A stretch of 19,034 nucleotides of DNA from an uncultured Collinsella sp. (GTDB lineage Bacteria > Actinomycetota > Coriobacteriia > Coriobacteriales > Coriobacteriaceae): the NCBI GenBank assembly GCA_900549355.1, contig UROA01000015.1, forward strand, positions 1 to 19,034, given 5' to 3'. Below the pieces are notes generated by a model, which saw nothing but the letters and a program-made list of their open reading frames with translations, was not told where the DNA came from and searched no databases. Positions 1 through 8,348 of this stretch are shown here, piece by piece. The number at the start of each line of letters is the position of its first letter. Position 1 is the stretch's first letter. The position numbers and the translations under genes are program-made.

Positions 1-70
1 GCTCCTAACGGCGCCGGGCAATACGGGGCCCGCCCATGCGAAAACCAAGTTGTTAGGATGAGCCAGCTGG
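1..70. other. Intergenic edge after the flavin operon, weak inverted repeat
   Basis: No gene is visible. CCTAAC at 4-9 can pair with GTTAGG at 52-57, around a GC-rich interior (GGGCC and CCCGCC runs). Lying just past the last stop codon of the minus-strand operon, it could be a weak transcript end, but there is no clear T tract, so this is only a suggestion. Confidence 0.2.
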
Positions 71-481
71 CTAGAGTTCGACCGGCACCCATTCGTCGTG
101 ATTGCAGATAAAAGCCTCGGGATCCTCGACGCTAAAGAAGACAAGCGCGGGGTCGTTAGGCCCCTCATAGTGCTCGCCCAGGCGCTCTAGATGCTTCCAC
201 CCGGCTTCGCGCATTTCGTCTAAAGCCCGGTCATCCAAGCCGGCACGCCCACGCAAGATGAGCCAGCCATGGCCCGGCCACCAACTCGTGGCCTCAAAGC
301 GCTGATTCTGCAGCAGCTCCTGCCACACATCTTTGGTGCGCGCCGTTACAAACCACAGTTTGCCGTCCTGAATCTGTGCAAACGAGAACGGACGCACATG
401 TGGCTGTCCGTCCACGCTCGTCGCCAGATACCACGCCGGCACCGACGTCAGATACTCCAAAACCGTATTCAATCCGTCCAT
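71..481 (-). CDS. Pyridoxamine 5'-phosphate oxidase-like FMN-binding split-barrel protein (copy 2)
   Basis: A 136-residue protein of the pyridoxamine-5'-phosphate-oxidase-like split-barrel superfamily, cytosolic and usually a flavin-binding homodimer; the substrate cannot be told. Seen: the N-terminal part VPAWYLATSVDGQPHVRPF, then the strand DGKLWFVTARTKDVW that forms the barrel and flavin site in this family, and a C-terminal FFSVEDPEAFICNHDEW. The start is set at the ATG at 479-481 because GGAGG sits at the right distance upstream; the frame stays open further upstream but has no comparable site and runs into the neighbouring gene. It is about half identical by eye to the gene at 525-971 and follows it by 43 nt, so it looks like a tandem duplicate. 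It is probably the last gene of the FMN-riboswitch operon. PPOX-fold assignment is firm; biochemical role is unknown. Confidence 0.85.
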   Translation of the reverse strand: MDGLNTVLEYLTSVPAWYLATSVDGQPHVRPFSFAQIQDGKLWFVTARTKDVWQELLQNQRFEATSWWPGHGWLILRGRAGLDDRALDEMREAGWKHLERLGEHYEGPNDPALVFFSVEDPEAFICNHDEWVPVEL

Positions 482-524
482 GTGTCCTCCTGTACCAGCT
501 AGTTTGTGAGCCTGGTTGTGCGAG

Positions 525-971
525 CTAGAGCTCCAGGCGCTCCTCGCTGCCGTCGATATCACAGAAGCGCGCGGCAATGTTGCGGACCGAAAAGAAAGCA
601 AGGCGGCCGTCGTTGGCACTCTCGTGTTCCTCGCCAATGCCCACCATGTGCTTAAAACCCGCTTGACGCACCTTGTCGCTCGCAACTGCGTCGTCCTCAA
701 GTGCGGCTTCGCCGGTCAATACGATCCAACATTCCCCCGGCTTCCAGCCCGAGAGCTCAAACTTGGGATTCGCGCTCAGCTCCGCCCACACATCTTTGTC
801 GCGCGACGTACAAAACCACAGTTTACCGTCATCGACCATGGCAAACGAAAACGGCCTCACGCGAGGCTGATACCCGTCGGCTACATCGGTCGTGGCCAGA
901 TACCACGCCGGAATGCGCCTGAGATACGAACAGGCGCGCTCAAGCTGAGCCGTGCGGTCGTTGTCGGTCAT
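525..971 (-). CDS. Pyridoxamine 5'-phosphate oxidase-like FMN-binding split-barrel protein (copy 1)
   Basis: A 148-residue split-barrel protein closely related to its downstream neighbour. Shared blocks are PAWYLAT, VRPFSFA, DGKLWF, KDVW.EL and a C-terminal FFSV. Copy 1 has a few extra residues after the first strand (DVADGYQPR instead of SVDGQPH). Members of this superfamily bind FMN (some F420 or heme) and reduce or oxidise small molecules; the sequence does not say which. Its ATG lies 30 nt after the ecfT stop codon, with a purine-rich AAAGGGG upstream, so it is probably co-transcribed with the riboflavin transporter. That placement fits a flavoprotein whose supply is linked to flavin status. 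No signal peptide or membrane segment is seen. Confidence 0.87.
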   Translation of the reverse strand: MTDNDRTAQLERACSYLRRIPAWYLATTDVADGYQPRVRPFSFAMVDDGKLWFCTSRDKDVWAELSANPKFELSGWKPGECWIVLTGEAALEDDAVASDKVRQAGFKHMVGIGEEHESANDGRLAFFSVRNIAARFCDIDGSEERLEL

Positions 972-1001
972 AGGGACCCCTTTCTTGCGCTCGAATCGCG
1001 C

Positions 1002-1802
1002 CTAAACAAGTTGAAGATTGATGACGATGACGCAGATGAGCAGCAACGCCGTCACCACCGCCGCCAACGCATCGCCGCGGCCAAATGCAAGCGCATGCAG
1101 GCGCGTGCGGCCCTGCTCGCCGTGATAGCAGCGTGCATCCATGGCGGCAGACAGTGTCTCGGCATGGCGGAACACGCCCGTGAACAGCGGAATCGCCACA
1201 CTGCCGAGCATACGCACGCCGCCGAGCGGACCTCCCGTCACGCGCGCACCGCGGCTCGCCTGCGCATCGGCCGTCTGCTTCATCTCGGTAGCGAACTGCG
1301 GCATAAAGCGCAACGCGATACCCATGATCATGCCGAGCTCATGCGCCGGAAGCCCCACGCGCGCAAACGGTGCGAGCAGACGCTCAAAGCCCGCGGTGAG
1401 GTCGAGCGTGGGGGTGGTGAGCGTAATGGCGCTCATGCCGGCCATCATCAGGGTCAGGCGGCACGCCATAAACGCCGCAGAACGCAGCGAGCCCTCGCTT
1501 ATCTGCAGAAAGCCGAGCTGCCACAAGATGCGCCCACTCTGATCGGTAAACAAGTTGAGCACCGCGACCACGACGACGATTGCCAGCAGCGGCGCCATCG
1601 ATGATAGGACCCGGCGCAACGGCACCCGGGACACGGTATAGATCAGGACAACGAAGATTGCGACCGGGACCAGTCCGCGGAAGCTGCTGACTGTGAGCGT
1701 CATGATCAGAAACACAAAGCCCAAGAGCAACTTAGTTCGCGGGTCCAGGCGGTGGATCGCACTATCGCCGGGATAGTAGCTGCCAAACGAAAACGCCTCC
1801 AT
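1002..1802 (-). CDS. ecfT: ECF transporter transmembrane component EcfT
   Basis: The 266-residue membrane coupling subunit of an energy-coupling factor vitamin transporter; it links the ATPase pair to the substrate-binding S component. Seen: an N-terminal HRLDPRTKLLLGF that is typical of the family, hydrophobic segments at about 25-65, 70-90, 110-135 and 245-264, and the two cytoplasmic coupling-helix signatures, AQASRGA and AMDARCYHG. These correspond to the paired Ala-Arg-Gly motifs that dock into the ATPases; the second reads ARC instead of the usual ARG. Its ATG overlaps the last base of the ecfA stop codon (TAATG), with GAGGAGG upstream inside the ecfA end, so translation is coupled. Length is normal for the family. 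Confidence 0.93.
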   Translation of the reverse strand: MEAFSFGSYYPGDSAIHRLDPRTKLLLGFVFLIMTLTVSSFRGLVPVAIFVVLIYTVSRVPLRRVLSSMAPLLAIVVVVAVLNLFTDQSGRILWQLGFLQISEGSLRSAAFMACRLTLMMAGMSAITLTTPTLDLTAGFERLLAPFARVGLPAHELGMIMGIALRFMPQFATEMKQTADAQASRGARVTGGPLGGVRMLGSVAIPLFTGVFRHAETLSAAMDARCYHGEQGRTRLHALAFGRGDALAAVVTALLLICVIVINLQLV

Positions 1803-3706
1803 TAGCAGCCCTCCTCTCGCGCGACCGTCTTGGATTTAGCAATGTCCGCGACGTTAGAAGGACCGCCCGAGCGACCGATTAGCAGGTCCACCAACTCGTC
1901 TGCCAGCGACTCAACCGTATAAAGGCCGTCAAAGCGCAGCGGCACGCCTGCCTTCGCAAGCGCCAGCGCCATGCGCTGGGCAGCGGGAACACCCAAGCCG
2001 ATTGATTTAAGCTTATCCGCATGCGCAAAAACCTGAGCGGGCGTGCCCTCGGCAAACACCGCGCCCTCGTTCATCACGACAATACGGTCGCAGCAATTGG
2101 CCAGGTCATCCATGCTGTGCGAAACCATGACAACGGTCAGGCCCTCGCGATGGAGTCGATCGATGAGCCCTAGGAAATCCCTGCGAGCAGCCGGGTCGAG
2201 CCCCGCCATGGGCTCATCGAGTACCAGGACTTCGGGCTCCATGGCGAGTACGCCGGCGAATGCCACACGCCGTTGCTGACCGCCCGAAAGCTCAAAGGGA
2301 CTCTTGTCGCCTATCGCGGCAAGGTCGAGGCCCACGCGTGAGAGCGATGACTCGACACGACGGTCGACTTCATCTTGCGGCAAGCCAAGGTTATGCGGAC
2401 CAAACGCCACGTCCTGCGCCACGGTTTCGGCAAACAGCTGACGCTCAGGATATTGAAACACCACGCCGACCTTGGCCTTAACCGCGGCGGCGTCTTTCTT
2501 GTTTGACAGATCGAGCCCCAGCGCGCGAACGGATCCCTCCTGGGGGCGAATCAAACCGTTGAGATGCTGGACCAGCGTCGACTTACCCGAACCGGTATGA
2601 CCTGCCAAGCCCAGGAACTCGCCGCGACGCACCGTCAGCGATACATCGCGCAGCGCCCACGGGCTGCTGGGGTCGTTTCCCCAGAGAGCCTGTTTGCTCG
2701 ATTTGCCCGCAGTGGCCGAGCGCTTATGCCAGCGGCGGCGCTCGCGCGGACTGAGCGAATAACTGTACGAAACATGGGATAGTTCGATGACGGGCTCCGA
2801 CGCGTTTTCCTCGTTGTCTGCCGAAACAGTGCCGTCAGCGATTTCCAACTGGGGTGCGGAAGGCTGCCCCGCGGTGCCCGCCTCACTTCGCTCGGTATAG
2901 ACCTGCGCAACCTCGGCAACCATATCTGCCTCACGCACCTGCGAATGAACAGGCACGCCCTTCACACGAAGCGCCATGCCCAAACGGCACGACTCTGGCA
3001 TGTCAAGGTTGAGCTGAGCGAGTTCATTCGCCCGCGTCAGAATCTCCTCGGGCGTGCCAAGCATGGCAACTCGTCCCGTCTGAAACACGGCGACACAATC
3101 GGCCTCGGCAGCCTCTTCCATAAAGTGCGTAATCATCACGATAGTCATGCCGCGAGCGTGCAACGCGCGGCAAGCCTTCATAAGACCCTTGCGTCCGCGC
3201 GGATCGAGCATCGAGGAGGCCTCATCCAAAATGAGCACGCGCGGTTCCATGGCGAGCACGCCGGCAAGCGCCACGCGCTGCTTTTGGCCGCCCGAAAGCG
3301 CTTGGGTCTCGTGGCGCTCAAAGCCCACCAGGCCCACGCCCTTCAGTGCCTCGCGTACGCGCTGCGCAATTTGCGCCGATGGCACGCCAAGGTTTTCGGG
3401 ACCGAACGCAACGTCATCTTCGACAAGCGTTGCCACCAGCTGGTCGTCGGGATTCTGGAATACCATGCCCACGGTCGAACGAATGTCGTAGACCAGCTCG
3501 GGGTCGAACGCATCCATGCCGTTGATGCGTACCGTGCCCGCATCGGATTGCAACAGCGCATTCAGATGCTTGGCAAACGTCGACTTGCCCGACCCATTGC
3601 CACCGAGGATGCAGAAAAACTCACCGTCCTCGATGTTCAGATCGACACCGTCGAGTGCCGACACGGCACCGTCATAGCTAAAGGAAACGCCCCGACACTC
3701 AATCAT
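1802..3706 (-). CDS. ecfA: Fused double ATPase of the ECF transporter (EcfA-EcfA')
   Basis: A 634-residue protein holding both nucleotide-binding domains of the ECF transporter in one chain; the two ATPases are more often separate proteins of about 280 residues. Domain 1: Walker A GGNGSGKST at 35-43, Q-loop VFQNPDDQ around Q84, signature LSGGQKQR at 137-144, Walker B VLILDEASS around D161-E162, and H-loop MITHF. A variable, acidic linker runs from about 240 to 305. Domain 2: Walker A GHTGSGKST, Q-loop VFQYPERQ, signature LSGGQQRR, Walker B VLVLDEPMAGLD, and H-loop MVSHS. Both sites look catalytically complete. Domain 2 has a basic insertion of about 35 residues (from RERRRWHKRS to SSPWAL) between its first strand and ALRDVSL. 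It starts inside the ribU stop (ATGA overlap) and its TAA touches the ecfT ATG. Confidence 0.93.
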   Translation of the reverse strand: MIECRGVSFSYDGAVSALDGVDLNIEDGEFFCILGGNGSGKSTFAKHLNALLQSDAGTVRINGMDAFDPELVYDIRSTVGMVFQNPDDQLVATLVEDDVAFGPENLGVPSAQIAQRVREALKGVGLVGFERHETQALSGGQKQRVALAGVLAMEPRVLILDEASSMLDPRGRKGLMKACRALHARGMTIVMITHFMEEAAEADCVAVFQTGRVAMLGTPEEILTRANELAQLNLDMPESCRLGMALRVKGVPVHSQVREADMVAEVAQVYTERSEAGTAGQPSAPQLEIADGTVSADNEENASEPVIELSHVSYSYSLSPRERRRWHKRSATAGKSSKQALWGNDPSSPWALRDVSLTVRRGEFLGLAGHTGSGKSTLVQHLNGLIRPQEGSVRALGLDLSNKKDAAAVKAKVGVVFQYPERQLFAETVAQDVAFGPHNLGLPQDEVDRRVESSLSRVGLDLAAIGDKSPFELSGGQQRRVAFAGVLAMEPEVLVLDEPMAGLDPAARRDFLGLIDRLHREGLTVVMVSHSMDDLANCCDRIVVMNEGAVFAEGTPAQVFAHADKLKSIGLGVPAAQRMALALAKAGVPLRFDGLYTVESLADELVDLLIGRSGGPSNVADIAKSKTVAREEGC

Positions 3707-4293
3707 GCGCGGCCTTTGACCTGGTCCTTTTTAGGCGTGATGAGGTTGGAGACTGCTTTATACACCGCCAGCGTCAACACCGAGTTAAGCACGGTCTTGA
3801 TAAGGTTGAACGGCAGTACGGCAGGAATCATGAGCGGGGCGATCACATCTACCGAGCCATACCAGAACCATACGCCAATGGTAAGGTTTGCGACCATAGA
3901 CAGCGCCGTAGCGGCAATGACGCCGAGCACCAGGCCAATCACGGCGCCCTTATAGGTATGCATCTTCTGGTAGACGATAGCCGCGGGCAGAATGTAGCCC
4001 AGCGTGGCAACCAGGTTCATAAGCGCGCCGACCCAGTCACCCGTGGTGAGCGCATGGATAACGATAGCCATAGCGGCAACAGCAGTGCCGGCGCCAGGAC
4101 CATACGCAAACCCGCACACCATCGCCGGTACCAGCGACGGGTCATACGTCAAAAACGGCGCCGAAGGAAGGATGGGTAGCTGCACATACATAAACAACGC
4201 GCTCAAGGCGCACATCAACGCCATGGTAACGAGCTGTTTGGTGCTCCACCTATTCGTGTTCTCAAAATGGATATGCTGCGACTGTTCAGACAT
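3703..4293 (-). CDS. ribU: Riboflavin ECF transporter S component RibU
   Basis: A 196-residue integral membrane protein, the substrate-binding S component of an ECF transporter. Seen: about six hydrophobic segments, an N-terminal LVTMALMCALSALFMYVQLP with the small-residue helix 1 that contacts EcfT in this fold, and a loop SAPFLTYDPSLVPAMVCGFAYGPGAG in the position of the RibU substrate loop. Riboflavin is assigned from both the fold and the FMN riboswitch in its leader. The ATG at 4291-4293 (MSEQSQ) is chosen. An in-frame ATG at 4312-4314 lies inside the riboswitch P1 region and would place coding sequence over the aptamer end. AGGTG lies six bases upstream of the chosen start. The stop codon overlaps the ecfA start (ATGA). 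Confidence 0.9.
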   Translation of the reverse strand: MSEQSQHIHFENTNRWSTKQLVTMALMCALSALFMYVQLPILPSAPFLTYDPSLVPAMVCGFAYGPGAGTAVAAMAIVIHALTTGDWVGALMNLVATLGYILPAAIVYQKMHTYKGAVIGLVLGVIAATALSMVANLTIGVWFWYGSVDVIAPLMIPAVLPFNLIKTVLNSVLTLAVYKAVSNLITPKKDQVKGRA

Positions 4294-4301
4294 AAGATCA
4301 C

Positions 4302-4488
4302 CTGCCTCTTTCATCCGGACTCTAACCGTTGGTACTGGGATCTCACCAGTTCAGCCGGCATGCGAACCAACACACGCACGGGTCGCGGACTCATCGGCCC
4401 GGTCGCAGACGCCTCGCCTGCGCCACGGCACCCCTTTGGCACCGCCCGATTTACCGCCAGTGGGGAATTCCACCCCGCCCTGAAACAG
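4302..4488 (-). promoter_or_regulatory. FMN riboswitch (RFN element)
   Basis: On the minus strand the leader reads with all the classic RFN blocks in order: CAGGGCGGGGTGGAATTCCC then ACTGGCGGTAAAT, AGTCCGCGACCC (4380-4391), CTGAACTGGTGAGATCCCAG (4335-4354), and AGAGTCCGGATGAAAG (4308-4323). The closing helix P1 pairs CTGTTTC (4482-4488) with GAGGCAG (4302-4308). The 3' arm of P1 directly abuts the ribosome-binding sequence AGGTG of ribU. FMN binding, which stabilises P1, would therefore hide the start site, and control is probably at translation. No separate terminator hairpin is seen between aptamer and ATG. Confidence 0.95.
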
Positions 4489-4496
4489 CAATTGCA

Positions 4497-4524
4497 AGTG
4501 TAGCACCAGTAAGCTTTCGCGCAA
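4497..4524 (-). promoter_or_regulatory. Promoter of the ribU-ecfA-ecfT-PPOX operon
   Basis: On the minus strand, TTGCGC (4519-4524) and TACACT (4497-4502) are 16 bases apart. The -10 is preceded by TGC, an extended -10. The predicted start of transcription, near 4490, falls right at the 5' arm of riboswitch P1 (4488), as expected for an aptamer that begins the transcript. Confidence 0.55.
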
Positions 4525-4601
4525 GTATGCCAAGGGTAATTTGTGGCGGGGATCAGTTGCCGCAACAACCACGTTCCCCACCCATCCCAAAGTAGCGCGC
4601 C

Positions 4602-4620
4602 TTTCGCGCAAAGCGCGAAA
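4602..4620. repeat. Perfect 19-bp palindrome
   Basis: TTTCGCGC (4602-4609) and GCGCGAAA (4613-4620) flank AAA. It lies about 80 bp upstream of the riboswitch promoter in a stretch without genes. It could be a protein-binding site or a small hairpin. Function unknown. Confidence 0.4.
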
Positions 4621-4685
4621 CAGCGAAGGGGACACGTATCCCTATCGACCACGTCCTTCTCCGCCCTCCGACCTCAAGGCCGTAA

Positions 4686-4886
4686 ACGCAGGGAATCCGG
4701 GGGCGGGACGGGGTTTCTCTCCGGAACATTCCGCAGGACGCAAAGAGGCTCCGCAGCGCGAAGCGCGATGCGGAGCCTCTTTGCATGTCCGAGGACACCA
4801 ATTTAATTTAGCGTGGTTCCCTAAAGGACGACAACGCAGGAGACCCGGCAAGGCCGGGAGCACTTTGTCTCGCAAACATTCCGCAG
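4686..4886. repeat. Two diverged direct repeats of about 52 bp
   Basis: 4686-4736 and 4834-4886 both begin ACGCAGG and end ACATTCCGCAG, with similar spacing and a shared CCGGG and TTT.TCTC in between. In each copy the repeat runs into a GC-rich hairpin with a CGCGAAGCG loop. This suggests two diverged copies of one intergenic repeat, each with its own palindrome. No coding sequence is credible here; the open frames are GC-rich noise. Confidence 0.5.
4740..4784. terminator. Long perfect hairpin, possible bidirectional terminator
   Basis: GCAAAGAGGCTCCGCA (4740-4755) pairs without mismatch with TGCGGAGCCTCTTTGC (4769-4784), around a loop that itself can pair (GCGC, GAA, GCGC). It lies downstream of the split pyruvate formate-lyase genes and upstream of the riboflavin operon promoter, a natural place for a transcript end on the minus strand. 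The T run after the stem is short. Confidence 0.5.
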
Positions 4887-4967
4887 CCGCGAAGCGGCGA
4901 GGACGTTTGAGAGGCAAAGTGCGTAGGCCTTACCGGGTCTCCGGTGGGAGTTGAGTCCCTTTAGAAC
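4816..4967. repeat. 152-bp imperfect palindrome overlapping the glycyl-radical gene end
   Basis: Outer arms GTTCCCTAAAGGA (4816-4828) and TCCCTTTAGAAC (4956-4967) flank inner arms AGACCCGGCAAGGCC (from 4841) and GGCCTTACCGGGTCT (to 4940). Closer in, CACTTTG and CAAAGTG pair and the apex is CCGCGAAGCGG. Transcribed, the whole forms one long rod-like hairpin. Its right end covers the stop codon of the gene at 4961-5212, so it would form the 3' end of that mRNA. Confidence 0.65.
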
Positions 4968-5212
4968 TTGTCGTGGAAGGTACGCGCAATGACCTCGTCC
5001 TGCTGCTCCTTGGTGAGCGTGTGGAAGTTCACGGCATAGCCGGAAACGCGGATGGTCAGCTGCGGGTACTTCTCGGGGTGAGCCTGAGCGTCGAGCAGCG
5101 TCTCACGGTTGAAGACGTTGATGTTCAGGTGGTGGCCACCCTTCTCGGCGTAAGCGTCGAGCATGTGGACCAGGTTATCGGCCTGAGTCTCGGAAACTTC
5201 AGAAACCTTCAT
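4961..5212 (-). CDS. grcA: Glycyl-radical subunit of a split pyruvate formate-lyase (GrcA-like)
   Basis: An 83-residue protein equal to the C-terminal glycyl-radical domain of pyruvate formate-lyase. It carries GGHHLNINVFNRETLLDAQ and then the radical loop RVSGYAVNF, with the radical glycine at G58; the rest (LTKEQQDEVIARTF) matches the family end. Stand-alone glycyl-radical proteins of this type (GrcA/YfiD in enterobacteria) rescue oxygen-damaged PFL. Here the neighbouring large gene lacks this domain altogether, so this protein is probably an obligatory subunit, not a spare part. AAGGAG precedes the ATG by seven bases. It follows pflB by 85 nt with two hairpins between. The activating enzyme that would install the radical (PflA) is not in the window. 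Confidence 0.9.
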   Translation of the reverse strand: MKVSEVSETQADNLVHMLDAYAEKGGHHLNINVFNRETLLDAQAHPEKYPQLTIRVSGYAVNFHTLTKEQQDEVIARTFHDKF

Positions 5213-5235
5213 AATGTGTCTCCTTCGATTAATAG

Positions 5236-5296
5236 GCGCCGGCCGAAACCGGCGCGCTAATCAGTAATCGTTATTGTTAGTATAGCACTAACAATA
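5236..5296 (-). promoter_or_regulatory. Two hairpins between pflB and the glycyl-radical gene
   Basis: TATTGTTAGT (5272-5281) and ACTAACAATA (5287-5296) form a perfect 10-bp stem with a 5-nt loop, beginning one base after the pflB stop. GCGCCGG (5236-5242) and CCGGCGC (5249-5255) form a second stem 24 nt before the next ribosome-binding site. Neither has a terminator T run. They could set mRNA stability or the ratio of the two PFL chains; the first could also be an operator. Confidence 0.45.
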
Positions 5297-5297
5297 G

Positions 5298-7349
<2,052 letters not shown>

Positions 7350-7727
7350 TGTGTAACCACGCTCCTAGTTACGTGTAATGCGGCGCTCTCTCACACCGCT
7401 GCTTATTGAATTCTTGAATTTTCGGCTTGCACTACCGGTTTCTTCCGTTCTTCACCACACGTTGGTGCAGGAAAAACGTTTGTCCACCTTGGAACTACAA
7501 CCCAAAACCCAAGATTTCACCCGTTTGAGAAGGATAACATAGCGGCCCTCTGCATCTGGGCTGTTATATGTTTCTTTTTTTATATCATAATGGCTTTTTT
7601 TACAAACCCGCAGGAAATGCGCGCGCGAACAACTACCGTTCACCGATTTGTTCGGTATTTTTCCTTGCCTTTGTACGACGTTCACTCTAGCTGTTATGCC
7701 AGCTTTAGCAGGGTAAAGTGCCTCTGA
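7350..7727 (-). other. pflB upstream region
   Basis: No gene is seen in this stretch. On the minus strand an AT-rich block holds candidate -10 hexamers TATGAT (7584-7589) and TATAAA (7579-7584). The best -35, TTGTAA just upstream of an A run, gives a short spacing, so the promoter is uncertain. This leaves a leader of more than 200 nt, which would allow long-leader control, but I see no recognisable riboswitch. The open frame at 7452-7685 has no credible start context. Confidence 0.3.
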
Positions 7728-7831
7728 GTAGGCTTTGGGACATGCCTAACGATCTACCCCTAACTTTGCTGGCACCGACGGTGTACGGAGGTCGCCTAAA
7801 GGTAGTTTTCTAGGCATGTCCCAAAATCTAC
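7728..7831. repeat. 104-bp inverted-repeat element, MITE-like
   Basis: TTTGGGACATGCCTA (7734-7748) is a perfect inverted copy of TAGGCATGTCCCAAA (7811-7825). Flanking GTAG/CTAC blocks on both sides of each arm extend the ends to about 30 bp with mismatches. The 62-bp centre has no coding content. Size and symmetric ends fit a non-autonomous miniature transposable element. No target duplication is clear and no transposase is in the window. Confidence 0.55.
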
Positions 7832-7864
7832 CGCATAGGGTGCGCGTGCAAGGGTATCATCTTT

Positions 7865-7901
7865 CACCGAAAATAGTTTCTAGTGTTAGGGGTTTTCGGT
7901 G
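7865..7901 (+). promoter_or_regulatory. Inverted repeat over the marR start, candidate operator
   Basis: CACCGAAAA (7865-7873) and TTTTCGGTG (7893-7901) are perfect 9-bp arms with a 19-bp centre. The right arm contains the GTG start codon and the ribosome-binding AGGGG lies in the centre. It could be the MarR dimer's own operator or an mRNA hairpin that hides the start. A nearby promoter is not clear. Confidence 0.45.
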
Positions 7902-8348
7902 GAAGATACCGATTTCCGTGAACTTGGGCGTCAGCTCCTTACCGAGTTCGGCAGCATGCATCAGCGCATTTCGCGTTTTGCGGACAAAGCCCTCGGCGGC
8001 GAGATGGCCGTCATGCGCGCCCTCATGCTCGCCGGCGGTTCGCTCACGCCGAGCGAACTCGCTGATCGCGCCTGGGTCTCGAGCGCCCGCATCGCCAATA
8101 TCTTACGCGCCCTCGAGGCCAAGGGCTGGGTCGAGCGCGAGCACTCAAAGACTGACCGTCGTCGTGTACACGTCATAGTGACCGACAAAGGATTCCAGGA
8201 TCTAGAAATCAAACGTCGGGAATTCGAGAACCGCACTGCGGCTTTCCTCGAGCAACTCGGCGAAACAGATACCCAAGAGATGGTGCGTCTTCTAAGGCGT
8301 GCCAACGAAATTATCGACCGCAATCAAGAAAGGAGAGATGCCGAGTGA
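7899..8348 (+). CDS. MarR-family transcriptional regulator of the adjacent ABC exporter
   Basis: A 149-residue winged-helix regulator of the MarR type: dimerisation helices at both ends and a central DNA-binding part. Visible are the helix-turn-helix LTPSELADRAWVSSARIANILRALEAKGWVER and the wing SKTDRRRVHVIVTDKGF; the DRR motif of the wing is characteristic. It begins at GTG (7899), preceded by AGGGG. Its TGA overlaps the GTG start of the first exporter gene by four bases, so regulator and transporter are translationally coupled. Such regulators usually repress their own operon and release on binding a drug or metabolite; the ligand cannot be told. The inverted repeat over its start is a candidate operator. 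Confidence 0.92.
   Translation: MEDTDFRELGRQLLTEFGSMHQRISRFADKALGGEMAVMRALMLAGGSLTPSELADRAWVSSARIANILRALEAKGWVEREHSKTDRRRVHVIVTDKGFQDLEIKRREFENRTAAFLEQLGETDTQEMVRLLRRANEIIDRNQERRDAE

Noticed and set aside
516..1604. Long plus-strand frame across the PPOX and ecfT genes
   Set aside because: It spans two real minus-strand genes and has an Arg/His-rich, low-quality composition.
4329..4954. Several overlapping open frames on both strands around the riboswitch and palindromes
   Set aside because: They overlap a clear FMN aptamer or GC-rich hairpins, and have no ribosome-binding sites or recognisable protein features.
5272..5296. Rex-type redox operator TTGTTAG...CTAACAA
   Set aside because: The half-sites are 7 bases apart, not 4 as in known Rex sites, and the dyad lies between two coding regions where a hairpin explains it as well.
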